Shown piece after piece: positions 18,920 through 26,226 of a DNA stretch of 64,000 nucleotides. The position numbers and the translations under genes were made by a program. The DNA is from Oceanihabitans gracilariae (GTDB lineage: Bacteria > Bacteroidota > Bacteroidia > Flavobacteriales > Flavobacteriaceae): assembly GCF_042684485.1 (NCBI RefSeq), contig NZ_JBHULM010000011.1, positions 1 to 64,000 of the forward strand, given 5' to 3'. The notes below the pieces were generated by a model, which was given only the letters and a program-made list of their open reading frames with translations, had not been told where the DNA came from and made no database searches. Within the stretch, counting starts at the first letter, position 1. Each line of letters opens with the position of its first letter.

Positions 18920-18953
18920 GTCAAGGCGTTCCGCCAAAACGGAACACCTTAAC
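18920..18953. other. Stem-loop between tuf and tRNA-Trp
   Basis: AAGGCGTTCCG (18923-18933) pairs with CGGAACACCTT (18940-18950) with one mismatch. On the minus strand (the direction of the genes) no T tract follows, so it is more likely a processing or mRNA 3'-end stabilising hairpin after tuf than a full terminator. Confidence 0.5.
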
Positions 18954-18974
18954 TTTTTATTTATAAACTAATAA

Positions 18975-20162
18975 TTAGTCTAAAATCTCAGTTACTTGAC
19001 CTGCTCCTACTGTTCTTCCTCCTTCACGGATAGCGAAACGAAGACCAACATTCATTGCAATTGGTTGAATTAACTCAACAGTAATAGTTAAGTTATCACC
19101 AGGCATAACCATTTCTACTCCATCAGGAAGCGCAATGTTTCCAGTTACATCAGTTGTACGTACGTAGAACTGTGGACGGTAGTTATTATGGAATGGAGTG
19201 TGACGTCCACCTTCTTCTTTTTTAAGGATATAAACCTCAGCCTTAAATTTAGAGTGTGGTGTTACAGATCCAGGTTTACAGATTACCATACCTCTAGAAA
19301 TTTGAGATTTCTCAATACCTCTTAATAAGATACCAGCATTATCTCCAGCTTCACCTCTATCTAATATTTGACGGAACATTTCGATACCAGTAATAGTAGA
19401 TGTTAATTTCTCAGCCCCCATACCAATGATTTCAACAGGATCTCCAGTGTTAGCGATACCAGTCTCAATACGACCAGTTGCTACAGTACCACGACCAGTA
19501 ATTGAAAATACATCTTCAATTGGCATTAAGAAGTCTTTATCAACCTCACGAGTTGGCTCTTGAATCCAAGCATCAACTTGCGCCATTAATTCTAATACAG
19601 TATCTACCCATTTTTTCTCACCGTTAAGTGCTCCTAAAGCAGATCCAGATACAACAGGTCCATTATCACCATCGTATTCGTAGAAGTTTAATAAATCTCT
19701 AACTTCCATGTCTACTAATTCTAAAAGCTCTTCATCATCAACCATATCTACTTTGTTTAAGAAAACAACGATACGAGGAATTCCTACTTGACGACCTAAT
19801 AAGATATGTTCACGAGTTTGTGGCATAGGACCATCAGTCGCAGCTACAACTAAAATAGCACCATCCATTTGCGCAGCACCAGTAACCATGTTCTTTACAT
19901 AATCGGCGTGACCTGGACAATCTACGTGTGCATAGTGACGATTTTCAGTTTGATATTCTACGTGAGAAGTATTAATTGTGATACCTCTTTCTTTTTCTTC
20001 AGGTGCGTTATCAATTTGATCAAATGATCTTGCTTCTGAAAAACCTGCATCAGCTAATACTTTAGTAATAGCAGCAGTTAAAGTTGTTTTACCGTGATCT
20101 ACGTGTCCAATAGTACCAATATTTAAGTGTGGTTTTGAACGATCGAAAGTTGCCTTTGCCAT
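18975..20162 (-). CDS. tuf: Elongation factor Tu
   Basis: At 395 residues this is the canonical EF-Tu that brings aminoacyl-tRNA to the ribosome. The P-loop GHVDHGKT is at residues 19-26, the switch region has RGITIN, and DCPGHADY and NKVD are present. C-terminal domains 2 and 3 are complete (end: GAGQVTEILD). It lies directly downstream of the tRNA-Thr/Tyr/Gly/Thr cluster and upstream of tRNA-Trp-secE-nusG, the same order as the E. coli thrU-tyrU-glyT-thrT-tufB region. No separate promoter is evident in the 60-bp spacer after the tRNAs. Only one tuf copy is in the window. Confidence 0.98.
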   Translation of the reverse strand: MAKATFDRSKPHLNIGTIGHVDHGKTTLTAAITKVLADAGFSEARSFDQIDNAPEEKERGITINTSHVEYQTENRHYAHVDCPGHADYVKNMVTGAAQMDGAILVVAATDGPMPQTREHILLGRQVGIPRIVVFLNKVDMVDDEELLELVDMEVRDLLNFYEYDGDNGPVVSGSALGALNGEKKWVDTVLELMAQVDAWIQEPTREVDKDFLMPIEDVFSITGRGTVATGRIETGIANTGDPVEIIGMGAEKLTSTITGIEMFRQILDRGEAGDNAGILLRGIEKSQISRGMVICKPGSVTPHSKFKAEVYILKKEEGGRHTPFHNNYRPQFYVRTTDVTGNIALPDGVEMVMPGDNLTITVELIQPIAMNVGLRFAIREGGRTVGAGQVTEILD

Positions 20163-20222
20163 GTTTAATTTATTTTAATCTTATTTATATTATTGTTCAA
20201 TTATTCTTTTACTGCTTTAAAG

Positions 20223-20294
20223 AGCCAATGACGGGAATTGAACCCGTGACCTCTTCCTTACCAAGGAAACGCTCTACCCCTGAGCTACACCGGC
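20223..20294 (-). tRNA. tRNA-Thr (GGT anticodon)
   Basis: The 72-nt cloverleaf has acceptor GCCGGTG/CATTGGC (two G-T pairs), anticodon loop TTGGTAA (anticodon GGT) and a T-loop TTCAATT. It is the last of four tRNAs before tuf. Confidence 0.95.
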
Positions 20295-20304
20295 TAAATA
20301 TTAG

Positions 20305-20377
20305 AGCGAGAGACCGGGTTCGAACCGGCGACATTCAGCTTGGAAGGCTGACGCTCTACCAACTGAGCTACTCTCGC
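20305..20377 (-). tRNA. tRNA-Gly (TCC anticodon)
   Basis: The 73-nt cloverleaf has acceptor GCGAGAG/CTCTCGC, anticodon stem TCAGC/GCTGA with loop CTTCCAA (anticodon TCC) and T-loop TTCGAAC. It lies 10 nt upstream of tRNA-Thr(GGT). Confidence 0.96.
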
Positions 20378-20446
20378 AATTATTTAAAATTCTAAACATT
20401 TACAATTACACTTCTTAAAACCACATACTGGCTTAGTAATAAAAAG

Positions 20447-20528
20447 TGGGGAGAGCAGGATTCGAACCTGCGAAGTTAAAAACAACAGAGTTACAGTCTG
20501 TCCTCGTTGGCCGCTTGAGTATCTCCCC
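20447..20528 (-). tRNA. tRNA-Tyr (GTA anticodon)
   Basis: This 82-nt class II tRNA has acceptor GGGGAGA/TCTCCCC, anticodon stem ACAGA/TCTGT with loop CTGTAAC (anticodon GTA), a long variable arm and T-loop TTCGAAT. Confidence 0.96.
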
Positions 20529-20561
20529 AATTATAAATATTTCACTCTATTAAAGAACTTG

Positions 20562-20635
20562 AGCCGATGGAGGGACTCGAACCCACGACCTGCTGATTAC
20601 AAATCAGCTGCTCTAGCCAGCTGAGCTACATCGGC
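20562..20635 (-). tRNA. tRNA-Thr (TGT anticodon)
   Basis: The 74-nt cloverleaf has acceptor GCCGATG/CATCGGC, anticodon stem GCTGA/TCAGC with loop TTTGTAA (anticodon TGT) and T-loop TTCGAGT. It is the first gene after the promoter at 20691-20720. Confidence 0.96.
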
Positions 20636-20661
20636 TTTTTTTTCTATGCCACGATGGCTAT

Positions 20662-20689
20662 AAAAAAAGCCCGCTATTTCTAACGGACT
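20662..20689 (-). terminator. Intrinsic terminator after hpf
   Basis: On the minus strand AGTCCGTT pairs with AGCGGGCT (eight pairs, two of them G-T) around a 6-nt loop, followed by seven T residues. It lies 63 nt beyond the hpf stop and 27 nt before tRNA-Thr(TGT). Confidence 0.82.
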
Positions 20690-20690
20690 G

Positions 20691-20720
20691 CAAATGTATA
20701 TATTTATTTAATTATTCAAA
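20691..20720 (-). promoter_or_regulatory. Consensus promoter for the tRNA-tuf-secE-nusG region
   Basis: On the minus strand TTTG (20720-20717), an 18-nt spacer and TACATTTG (20698-20691) form a perfect match to the Bacteroidota consensus. The predicted start point, near 20684-20686, falls inside the left arm of the hpf terminator, so transcripts starting here lack part of that stem. Confidence 0.8.
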
Positions 20721-20752
20721 ACATTTTTTAAATATTTTTTTAAATATTTTTA

Positions 20753-21055
20753 TCAAGAGTAAGATCTTAGCTTTTCTTTTCGCTTTTTCAACTGTCTTTC
20801 TAACGAAGCAATTGCTATATCAGCCCCCTCTTCAAAGGACTTACATTGTTTTTTTACAACAAAGCTATCTCCAGGAACACTTACTCGTGCTTCAAATATT
20901 TTATTTTCTTTATCACTTGTGTTTTCAACTTTTAAAAAAACATCGGATTTTATTATTTTATCATAAAAGGTATCTAGCTTATCCATTCGTTTTTGGATAA
21001 AGTCTAATAGTTTTTGATCTGCATTGAAGTTGACGGATTGCATGTTTACTTTCAT
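20753..21055 (-). CDS. hpf: Ribosome hibernation-promoting factor (short HPF/RaiA type)
   Basis: This 100-residue protein matches the short HPF/YfiA family: beta-alpha-beta-beta-beta-alpha fold with MKVNMQSVNFNADQKLLDFI at the start, a central VKKQCKSFEEGADIAIASLERQLKKRKEKL helix and basic residues that contact 16S rRNA. Such proteins block the decoding centre and stabilise idle ribosomes in stationary phase. It lacks the C-terminal dimerisation domain of long HPF. It starts 35 bp downstream of xerC and is probably cotranscribed with it. Confidence 0.92.
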   Translation of the reverse strand: MKVNMQSVNFNADQKLLDFIQKRMDKLDTFYDKIIKSDVFLKVENTSDKENKIFEARVSVPGDSFVVKKQCKSFEEGADIAIASLERQLKKRKEKLRSYS

Positions 21056-21090
21056 ACTTCTAATTTATTATTGGTTAAACATTTATGCCA

Positions 21091-21981
21091 TTATTTTTTA
21101 CTTCTTGGATGTGTGTTTAGATACACTTTTTTTAATTCTGCTATACTATTATGTGTATAAACTTGCGTTGCAGCTAAACTAGTATGACCAAGTAATTCTT
21201 TAACAGCATTTAGGTCTGCACCTTGATTTAGTAAATGAGTTGCAAATGAATGCCTTAGTATATGCGGACTCTTTTTTACCTTAGTAGATGCCAAACTAAA
21301 ATACTCATTTATTACACGGTAAACAAGTGTTTCATAAATTTTAACTCCTTTTTGTGTTAAAAACAAATAGTCTTTATCGGTTATTTCTTCTAGTTGATTT
21401 CTTACTTCTTTATATTTTTTGATGGTTTCTATTACAGATTGTAATAATGGTACATATCTTTCTTTATTGCGTTTACCTAATACTTTTAATGTATTGTTTG
21501 AAACATCTATATCATTTAGTTTTAACTCTACTAATTCTATTCTTCTTATTCCTGTAGAATAAAACAACTCTATAATTAACTTATCTCTTATTCCATTAAA
21601 ATCTTCTTGAAAGTTAAGTTCATCTAAAACAATAGTTATTTCTGCTTCTGAAAATGGTACCTGTATTTTTTTACTTGTTTTTAATGCTCTGTGCTTTGCT
21701 AACGGATTACTTTCAATTTCTCCTATTTTAAGTAAAAACCTATAATAGGTGTTTAATGCTGAAATTTTTCGATTTATACTTCGGTTTGAAATTTCTTTTT
21801 CTACCATAGAAACAATCCAACTTCTTATTTGTGTATAGTTAACATCTTCTATACCTTCTTGATCAAATTGGTCTGTATTGAATATTAAGAAGTCTGACAA
21901 GTCTTTTGCATAAGCCTTTATCGTTAGCTTAGAATAGTTTTTTTCTAACAGAAGATAGTCTAGAAAGGATTGAAATGGCAT
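21091..21981 (-). CDS. xerC: Tyrosine recombinase XerC-type
   Basis: This 296-residue recombinase has an N-terminal SAM-like core-binding domain (about 1-90) and a catalytic domain. The active-site set is complete: Arg146 (TGIRR), Lys170, His240-x-x-Arg243 (HILRHSF), His266 (LLGHTSL) and Tyr275 (QVYTH). Xer proteins resolve chromosome dimers at dif. The position next to hpf and rpsU is the usual flavobacterial housekeeping context, so it is not a phage integrase. Five 7-bp direct repeats lie immediately upstream of the ATG, in the presumed leader. Confidence 0.92.
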   Translation of the reverse strand: MPFQSFLDYLLLEKNYSKLTIKAYAKDLSDFLIFNTDQFDQEGIEDVNYTQIRSWIVSMVEKEISNRSINRKISALNTYYRFLLKIGEIESNPLAKHRALKTSKKIQVPFSEAEITIVLDELNFQEDFNGIRDKLIIELFYSTGIRRIELVELKLNDIDVSNNTLKVLGKRNKERYVPLLQSVIETIKKYKEVRNQLEEITDKDYLFLTQKGVKIYETLVYRVINEYFSLASTKVKKSPHILRHSFATHLLNQGADLNAVKELLGHTSLAATQVYTHNSIAELKKVYLNTHPRSKK

Positions 21982-21987
21982 TATTAC

Positions 21988-22022
21988 AGTTAATAGTTAA
22001 TAGTTAATAGTTAATAGTTAAA
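21988..22022. repeat. Five tandem heptamers (AGTTAAT) before xerC
   Basis: Four perfect AGTTAAT units and a fifth ending AGTTAAA fill the space from 7 to 41 nt upstream of the xerC ATG. A weak -7-like element (TACATTTA, minus strand 22026-22019) abuts them, so the transcript would start within the repeats. Unit number could change by slippage. Confidence 0.85.
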
Positions 22023-22061
22023 TGTACTAAAGTTTTATTGGATTTAATTTTTAAAGCAAAA

Positions 22062-22094
22062 AAAATCCTATTAGCTAGTAGCCAATAGGATTTT
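22062..22094 (-). terminator. Intrinsic terminator after rpsU
   Basis: AAAATCCTATT (22062-22072) and AATAGGATTTT (22084-22094) form a perfect 11-bp stem, with an inner GCT/AGC pair in the loop, followed by T residues on the minus strand. It lies 22 nt after the rpsU stop. Confidence 0.85.
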
Positions 22095-22115
22095 ATATGG
22101 TGTATTTATAGAATA

Positions 22116-22310
22116 TTAAATATTTTCTAAATCTCTTAAACCTTGAACGTATTGTGCTTTTTGCACTTGTGCTCTACGTGCTATAGAAGGTTTTGTATAT
22201 TGCTTACGTTCTTGCAGTTGATTTTTAACTGTAGTTTTAACAAACTTTCGTTTATAACGTTTTAACGCTCTTTCTATATTTTCTCCTTCGTTTACTGGAA
22301 TTCTTAACAT
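22116..22310 (-). CDS. rpsU: Ribosomal protein bS21
   Basis: This 64-residue basic protein begins MLRIPVNEGENIERALKRYKRKF, a typical bS21. The open frame extends 24 codons upstream but the conserved start is the ATG at 22310. It has a perfect Shine-Dalgarno sequence (AGGAGG, 10 nt upstream), which is rare in this phylum. In Flavobacterium ribosomes bS21 with bS18 and bS6 hides the anti-SD of 16S rRNA, and rpsU is reported to keep a strong SD so that only bS21-lacking ribosomes translate it well. It is monocistronic with its own promoter and terminator. Confidence 0.96.
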   Translation of the reverse strand: MLRIPVNEGENIERALKRYKRKFVKTTVKNQLQERKQYTKPSIARRAQVQKAQYVQGLRDLENI

Positions 22311-22320
22311 AGTTCTTAAC

Positions 22321-22326
22321 CTCCTC
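22321..22326 (-). promoter_or_regulatory. Perfect Shine-Dalgarno of rpsU
   Basis: AGGAGG (minus strand) lies 10 nt before the rpsU ATG inside AGAGAGGAGGTTAAG. I saw no comparable SD before the other genes whose starts I inspected in the window. It decides the ATG at 22310 over the upstream frame extension. Confidence 0.85.
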
Positions 22327-22349
22327 TCTTTTAGATTTTTTAAGGCTGC

Positions 22350-22357
22350 AAATATAG
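22350..22357 (-). promoter_or_regulatory. -7 promoter element of rpsU
   Basis: TATATTTG on the minus strand matches TAnnTTTG; a TTTTG lies upstream with a 23-nt spacer. The predicted leader is about 33 nt and contains the SD. Confidence 0.65.
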
Positions 22358-22454
22358 TCAGGAATTTAAGATTAAAAAACAAAAGTTAATATTTTTACTT
22401 TTATTTTAGTTTACTTGTCTTATTGATGTTTGTAATTAACGAAGAGTACCTGCA

Positions 22455-23879
22455 TTATTGTTCAAACAAAGATGCCTTTCTACTAAGATCTAGAATAAGC
22501 TGCTCATCTTCTTCGCTTTCTAATAATACGTTATAGCTTTTCCAGAATTCTTTATTATATGGTTTTGGAGCAAAGATATCTGGGTCCCATTTTTGGTTTT
22601 GCATTGTTGCAATTTCGTCTTTATCTAAAATTATTTCTGAGAATAAAATTTCTTGTACTGTATAGTAGTAACGTTCTTCTTTGTTATAACGCGCTTCTTC
22701 TTCTTTGGAAATTTTTGAAGTTGGTTTTAAACCTACATTTACCAACTTAGGAGTTTCATAGTAAATATAGTTAGGGTACATTTTATTTTTATACTCCATA
22801 TATGTTATTACCAGTTTATGATTGGTTTGTGTATCAAAAAGTCTTTTACTTCTTACTTTTTGAGCATCTGAAGCTGCTACTAGATTATATTCTATTTTTT
22901 TAAATGCATAATTATCATAATAAATATATAGCCAACCTTCAGGTTGATAGCCTTCGTTAAATATTCCTTTAGTATCTAAACCTACAAACTCTTTAGCGCC
23001 TTCAATTTTAATTTTATATAATTTACGTTCATTATCTACAAGTATAGTATCTAACTTAAATTGATGTGTTTTTAAAATATCATCCCCAAATAGTGCTTTT
23101 GCGTTATTTGCATTACGCAGTAAATTTAGTTTTCCTTGAAAAAGATTTTCTAATCCGTTTACTCTAGTATCGTTCCACTTAATAGCTTTTACTAATTGTT
23201 CTTTAGAAACAGATCTTCTTCTTATATCTTTTGGCTTTAATTTTTTACTCGAATTTTGGTTTTTATATGCTGCATAAGAGAAAATACTATCTACATCACG
23301 CAGATCATAACTTTTTCTTACTTGGTCTACATTTATTTTTAAATAGTCGGCACTACTAACGGCATAACCAGAATCATAAACAGAAATAGCACTTTCTATT
23401 AGCCACTTAAACTCATTTTTATTTCGTTCTTTATGTCTTAAAAACCCTTTTTGAATGTAAGAAGAGTCTGGAAGGTTTCGTTCTAATTTTTGAATTGCTT
23501 TTACTACAATTTCATTACCTGTTTTTGGTCTAGGTTCTGCTATTAAAACTACCTCATCTAATGATGCTTGCTCTTCAGATAAAAAGATAGGTGTTGTACC
23601 ATCAAAATCTTGTATAGGTGTTTTATAAGTAGAATACCCAATAGAAGAAATTATTAAGGTATCCTTTTCATGTTTTTTAGGCACTTGTAATACAAAATTA
23701 CCATCAATATTAGTTACTGTACCAATGGTAGTGTTTTTGATATACACACTTGCACTTGCTATAGGAAAAGAATCTAATGTATCTAAAACTGTATTTTTAA
23801 GTTCGGTTTGTGCATAACTAGTAAATCCTAAAAAAAGTAATATTACAACAACTAGTTGTTTGATGTTTTTAAATTGCAT
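22455..23879 (-). CDS. Exported carboxypeptidase-like regulatory domain protein
   Basis: This 474-residue protein starts with a signal peptide (residues 1-24, ending TSYAQ). Residues about 25-110 form a carboxypeptidase D-like regulatory (transthyretin-like) domain: an initial strand ELKNTVLDTLDSFPIASASVYI, then GTVTNIDGNFVLQVP and IISSIGYSTYKT. This is the same module found at the N-terminus of TonB-dependent receptors. The remaining 360 residues have no plug or barrel that I can recognise and match a family common in Flavobacteriaceae of unknown function. It is probably in the outer membrane or periplasm. It is flanked by rpsU downstream and an acyl-CoA dehydrogenase upstream with wide spacers, so it is likely monocistronic. 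Confidence 0.8.
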   Translation of the reverse strand: MQFKNIKQLVVVILLFLGFTSYAQTELKNTVLDTLDSFPIASASVYIKNTTIGTVTNIDGNFVLQVPKKHEKDTLIISSIGYSTYKTPIQDFDGTTPIFLSEEQASLDEVVLIAEPRPKTGNEIVVKAIQKLERNLPDSSYIQKGFLRHKERNKNEFKWLIESAISVYDSGYAVSSADYLKINVDQVRKSYDLRDVDSIFSYAAYKNQNSSKKLKPKDIRRRSVSKEQLVKAIKWNDTRVNGLENLFQGKLNLLRNANNAKALFGDDILKTHQFKLDTILVDNERKLYKIKIEGAKEFVGLDTKGIFNEGYQPEGWLYIYYDNYAFKKIEYNLVAASDAQKVRSKRLFDTQTNHKLVITYMEYKNKMYPNYIYYETPKLVNVGLKPTSKISKEEEARYNKEERYYYTVQEILFSEIILDKDEIATMQNQKWDPDIFAPKPYNKEFWKSYNVLLESEEDEQLILDLSRKASLFEQ

Positions 23880-24077
23880 AGTATAAGTTTAATAAGTCTA
23901 GAACGGTTTTGATAGATTAACGGTTTGGAATAGAAATTAGTATTGATTTTAAAACTTCTAAAATTCCAGTTATTGCATAAAGAAAAAACATTTTAGTAGT
24001 AATCCCTAAAATTTCATGTTCTATTCGTTAAAACACGAAGCTTTTGGCTTACTAATGGCTTATGTTTTATTAATAGA

Positions 24078-24122
24078 AGCTATTTTGACGAAAACCATTG
24101 TATTGATTTTCGCCAAAAAGCT
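24078..24122. terminator. Imperfect stem-loop after the acyl-CoA dehydrogenase gene
   Basis: AGCTATTTTGACGAAAA and TTTTCGCCAAAAAGCT pair with two interruptions around a 12-nt loop, starting 8 nt downstream of the stop at 24130. T runs are short, so it may be a weak terminator. Confidence 0.45.
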
Positions 24123-24129
24123 AATTATT

Positions 24130-25299
24130 TTATTTTGCTGCTGGCTTATACTCTTTTTTGTCAATCACCATCTTTGCAATAATTTCACGAAGTATTTCGC
24201 TTGTTCCTCCACCAATAGGTCCTAGTCTACTATCACGCAAAAGTCGTGCCATTGGATATTCTTCCATATAGCCATAGCCTCCTAAAAACTGCACACATTG
24301 GTAAGCTACTTCATCTGCCATTTTTGTAGATTTCAATTTAGAGATTGTAGCTTCTTTTACCACATATTCTCCATTATTTAATCTATTTGCAACCATATAG
24401 TTATACTCTCTACACATTTCCATATCTGCATAAAGGTCTACAAAGCTATGACGTAATGCTTGAAACTTATCTATTGTTTTTCCAAAAGCCATACGTTCAC
24501 TCATATACTGTCTAGCATACTCTAAGGCATATTCTGCTCGAGCATGTGCATTAATACCCATAATTAAGCGCTCTAAAGCAAAATGCTGCATGATATACGG
24601 AAAACCTTTTCCTTCTTCACCCATTAAATTACTTGCAGGAATGGTAACATTATCAAAAGCTATTTCTGCAGTATCACTTGCTCTCCATCCTAGTTTATCT
24701 AATTTGGTTGCAGAAATTCCTGGTGTATCTCTATCCATAATAAAAATACTCATACCATTATGTCCTGCATCTACATCTGTTTTGGCAGCTACTACTAAGT
24801 AATCACTATACACTCCATTAGTAATAAATGTTTTAGAACCATTAATTACATAAGAGTCTCCTTGCTTAACAGCTGTAGTACGCATTGCTGCAACATCAGA
24901 CCCTCCAAAAGGTTCTGATATACAAAGGCAACCTATTTTGTCTCCAGTAATACTTGGTGTTAAGTATTTTTCTTTAATTTCATGGCTTCCTTCTTTATTT
25001 ACATGTGTCATTGCTAAATAGGTATGTGCCCAAATATTAGCTGCAAATCCACCAGAATTTACTTTTTGTAATTCTTCTAATAAAATTACAGTATAAAATA
25101 AATCTAAGTTTAATCCTCCATAGGCTTCAGGATATGCCAAACCAAAGAACCCCATATCTCCGAATTTCTTCCAGATAAAACGTTCTACAGTTCCTGTTTT
25201 CTCCCATTTATCTATATGTGGTACAACTTCTTTTTTCAAGAAGTCTTGTAAACTTTGTCTAAATAATTGATGCTCTTCTGTGAAGTACATATTGCTCAT
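24130..25299 (-). CDS. Acyl-CoA dehydrogenase
   Basis: This 389-residue flavoenzyme introduces an alpha-beta double bond into acyl-CoA thioesters and passes electrons to ETF. The family order is seen: N-terminal helical domain, the FAD/substrate motif CISEPFGGSDVAAMRTTA, the middle beta domain, then the C-terminal helical bundle with QFLGGYGYMEEYPMARLLRDSR and IGGGTSEILREIIAK. The ETF-linked signature GGYGY is intact. Substrate chain type cannot be told from the sequence. It lies 24 bp downstream of the helix-hairpin-helix gene and may be cotranscribed with it. Confidence 0.95.
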   Translation of the reverse strand: MSNMYFTEEHQLFRQSLQDFLKKEVVPHIDKWEKTGTVERFIWKKFGDMGFFGLAYPEAYGGLNLDLFYTVILLEELQKVNSGGFAANIWAHTYLAMTHVNKEGSHEIKEKYLTPSITGDKIGCLCISEPFGGSDVAAMRTTAVKQGDSYVINGSKTFITNGVYSDYLVVAAKTDVDAGHNGMSIFIMDRDTPGISATKLDKLGWRASDTAEIAFDNVTIPASNLMGEEGKGFPYIMQHFALERLIMGINAHARAEYALEYARQYMSERMAFGKTIDKFQALRHSFVDLYADMEMCREYNYMVANRLNNGEYVVKEATISKLKSTKMADEVAYQCVQFLGGYGYMEEYPMARLLRDSRLGPIGGGTSEILREIIAKMVIDKKEYKPAAK

Positions 25300-25323
25300 A
25301 ATTCTTAAGGAATTTATTATATT

Positions 25324-26214
25324 CTAGTTAATAGCCAAATATAATTTAATTATATCAATTTTATAAACAGGAAAGCCTTTTACTTTTGTTAATTCATCAA
25401 CAGAATTAAAACCTTCACGTAGCGTTCTTTGTTCTAAAATTTGATGCGCAACCTCATAATCTATATAAGGCACAGTAACTAACTCCTCTCTTGTTGCCTT
25501 ATTTAAACTTACTTTAGTTATTGCTTTTGGCGTCTTTACAGTAAACGCATTTGTAAGTCTTGTGATAACCTCTGGTTTTAAACCATACACTTCTTGCAAC
25601 TCGACATCTGCTATAAAACCTTGTTGTTTATTTCTGTATGCTACAATTCTAGCCGAAAGTGCTTTACCTATACCATTGACAGATTGTAATTGACTAGCCG
25701 AAGCAATGTTTAAATCTATTTTTTGCTGAAAGGTTTTTGGAGTATTGGAATAGTTTTTGGATTTAAATTTTGCTTTAGGTTTAGCACTAGTAACCCATTC
25801 AGGAAATTTAAAAAATGGAGAGATTTTATTTAAAAGCGAATCGGAAACCTTAGTGACTTGTTGAAACTGTTTGGTAGAATTAATCCATTTACCTTGTTCT
25901 CTAAATTGTAACAATCTATCAATTTCTTGATTTGTCATTCCTAAAGTGAAGCCTTTATAATCGGTTATATAATTAGGGTTAAAAGGATATATTTTTGGCT
26001 TACGTTTTTCTATTTCTACTTTACGAAGCGAATCTGCCTCCTTTTTAAACGCTTCTAATAGTTTTTGATTAACTATATCTTCTTTGTAAGTATTTGTAAA
26101 TACTTTGGGTATAACAAAAGCATAAACACATTGTAGTGTAACAATTATGGCTAATAACAGAAAAATCCCATTTCTCTGTTTGTTTGTAAACTGGAAATGG
26201 GATTTTAAATTCAT
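25324..26214 (-). CDS. Membrane-anchored helix-hairpin-helix (ComEA-like) protein
   Basis: This 296-residue protein has one N-terminal membrane segment at about residues 16-35 (GIFLLLAIIVTLQCVYAFVI) and then a periplasmic part. Three helix-hairpin-helix regions follow, around 75-110, 165-200 (IDLNIASASQLQSVNGIGKAL) and 235-285 (VSLNKATREELVTVPYIDY). Such modules bind DNA backbone in ComEA-type competence proteins; in Bacteroidota the DNA-uptake role is not proven. It lies 12 bp downstream of the AGCS symporter gene and 24 bp upstream of the acyl-CoA dehydrogenase gene. Confidence 0.85.
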   Translation of the reverse strand: MNLKSHFQFTNKQRNGIFLLLAIIVTLQCVYAFVIPKVFTNTYKEDIVNQKLLEAFKKEADSLRKVEIEKRKPKIYPFNPNYITDYKGFTLGMTNQEIDRLLQFREQGKWINSTKQFQQVTKVSDSLLNKISPFFKFPEWVTSAKPKAKFKSKNYSNTPKTFQQKIDLNIASASQLQSVNGIGKALSARIVAYRNKQQGFIADVELQEVYGLKPEVITRLTNAFTVKTPKAITKVSLNKATREELVTVPYIDYEVAHQILEQRTLREGFNSVDELTKVKGFPVYKIDIIKLYLAIN

Positions 26215-26226
26215 ATTATATGTTTT

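Noticed and set aside
21091..21981. Phage or island integrase
   Set aside because: The neighbours are hpf and rpsU, no attachment repeats are seen, and the protein fits housekeeping XerC.
21988..22022. CRISPR-like repeats
   Set aside because: Units are 7 bp with no spacers; it is a simple tandem repeat.
22311..22382. 24-codon extension of rpsU
   Set aside because: It would cover the promoter and SD; bS21 begins MLRIPV in this group.
24016..24225. Plus-strand 69-codon frame after the acyl-CoA dehydrogenase gene
   Set aside because: It overlaps the dehydrogenase antisense and a hairpin, and has no promoter or homology-like features.
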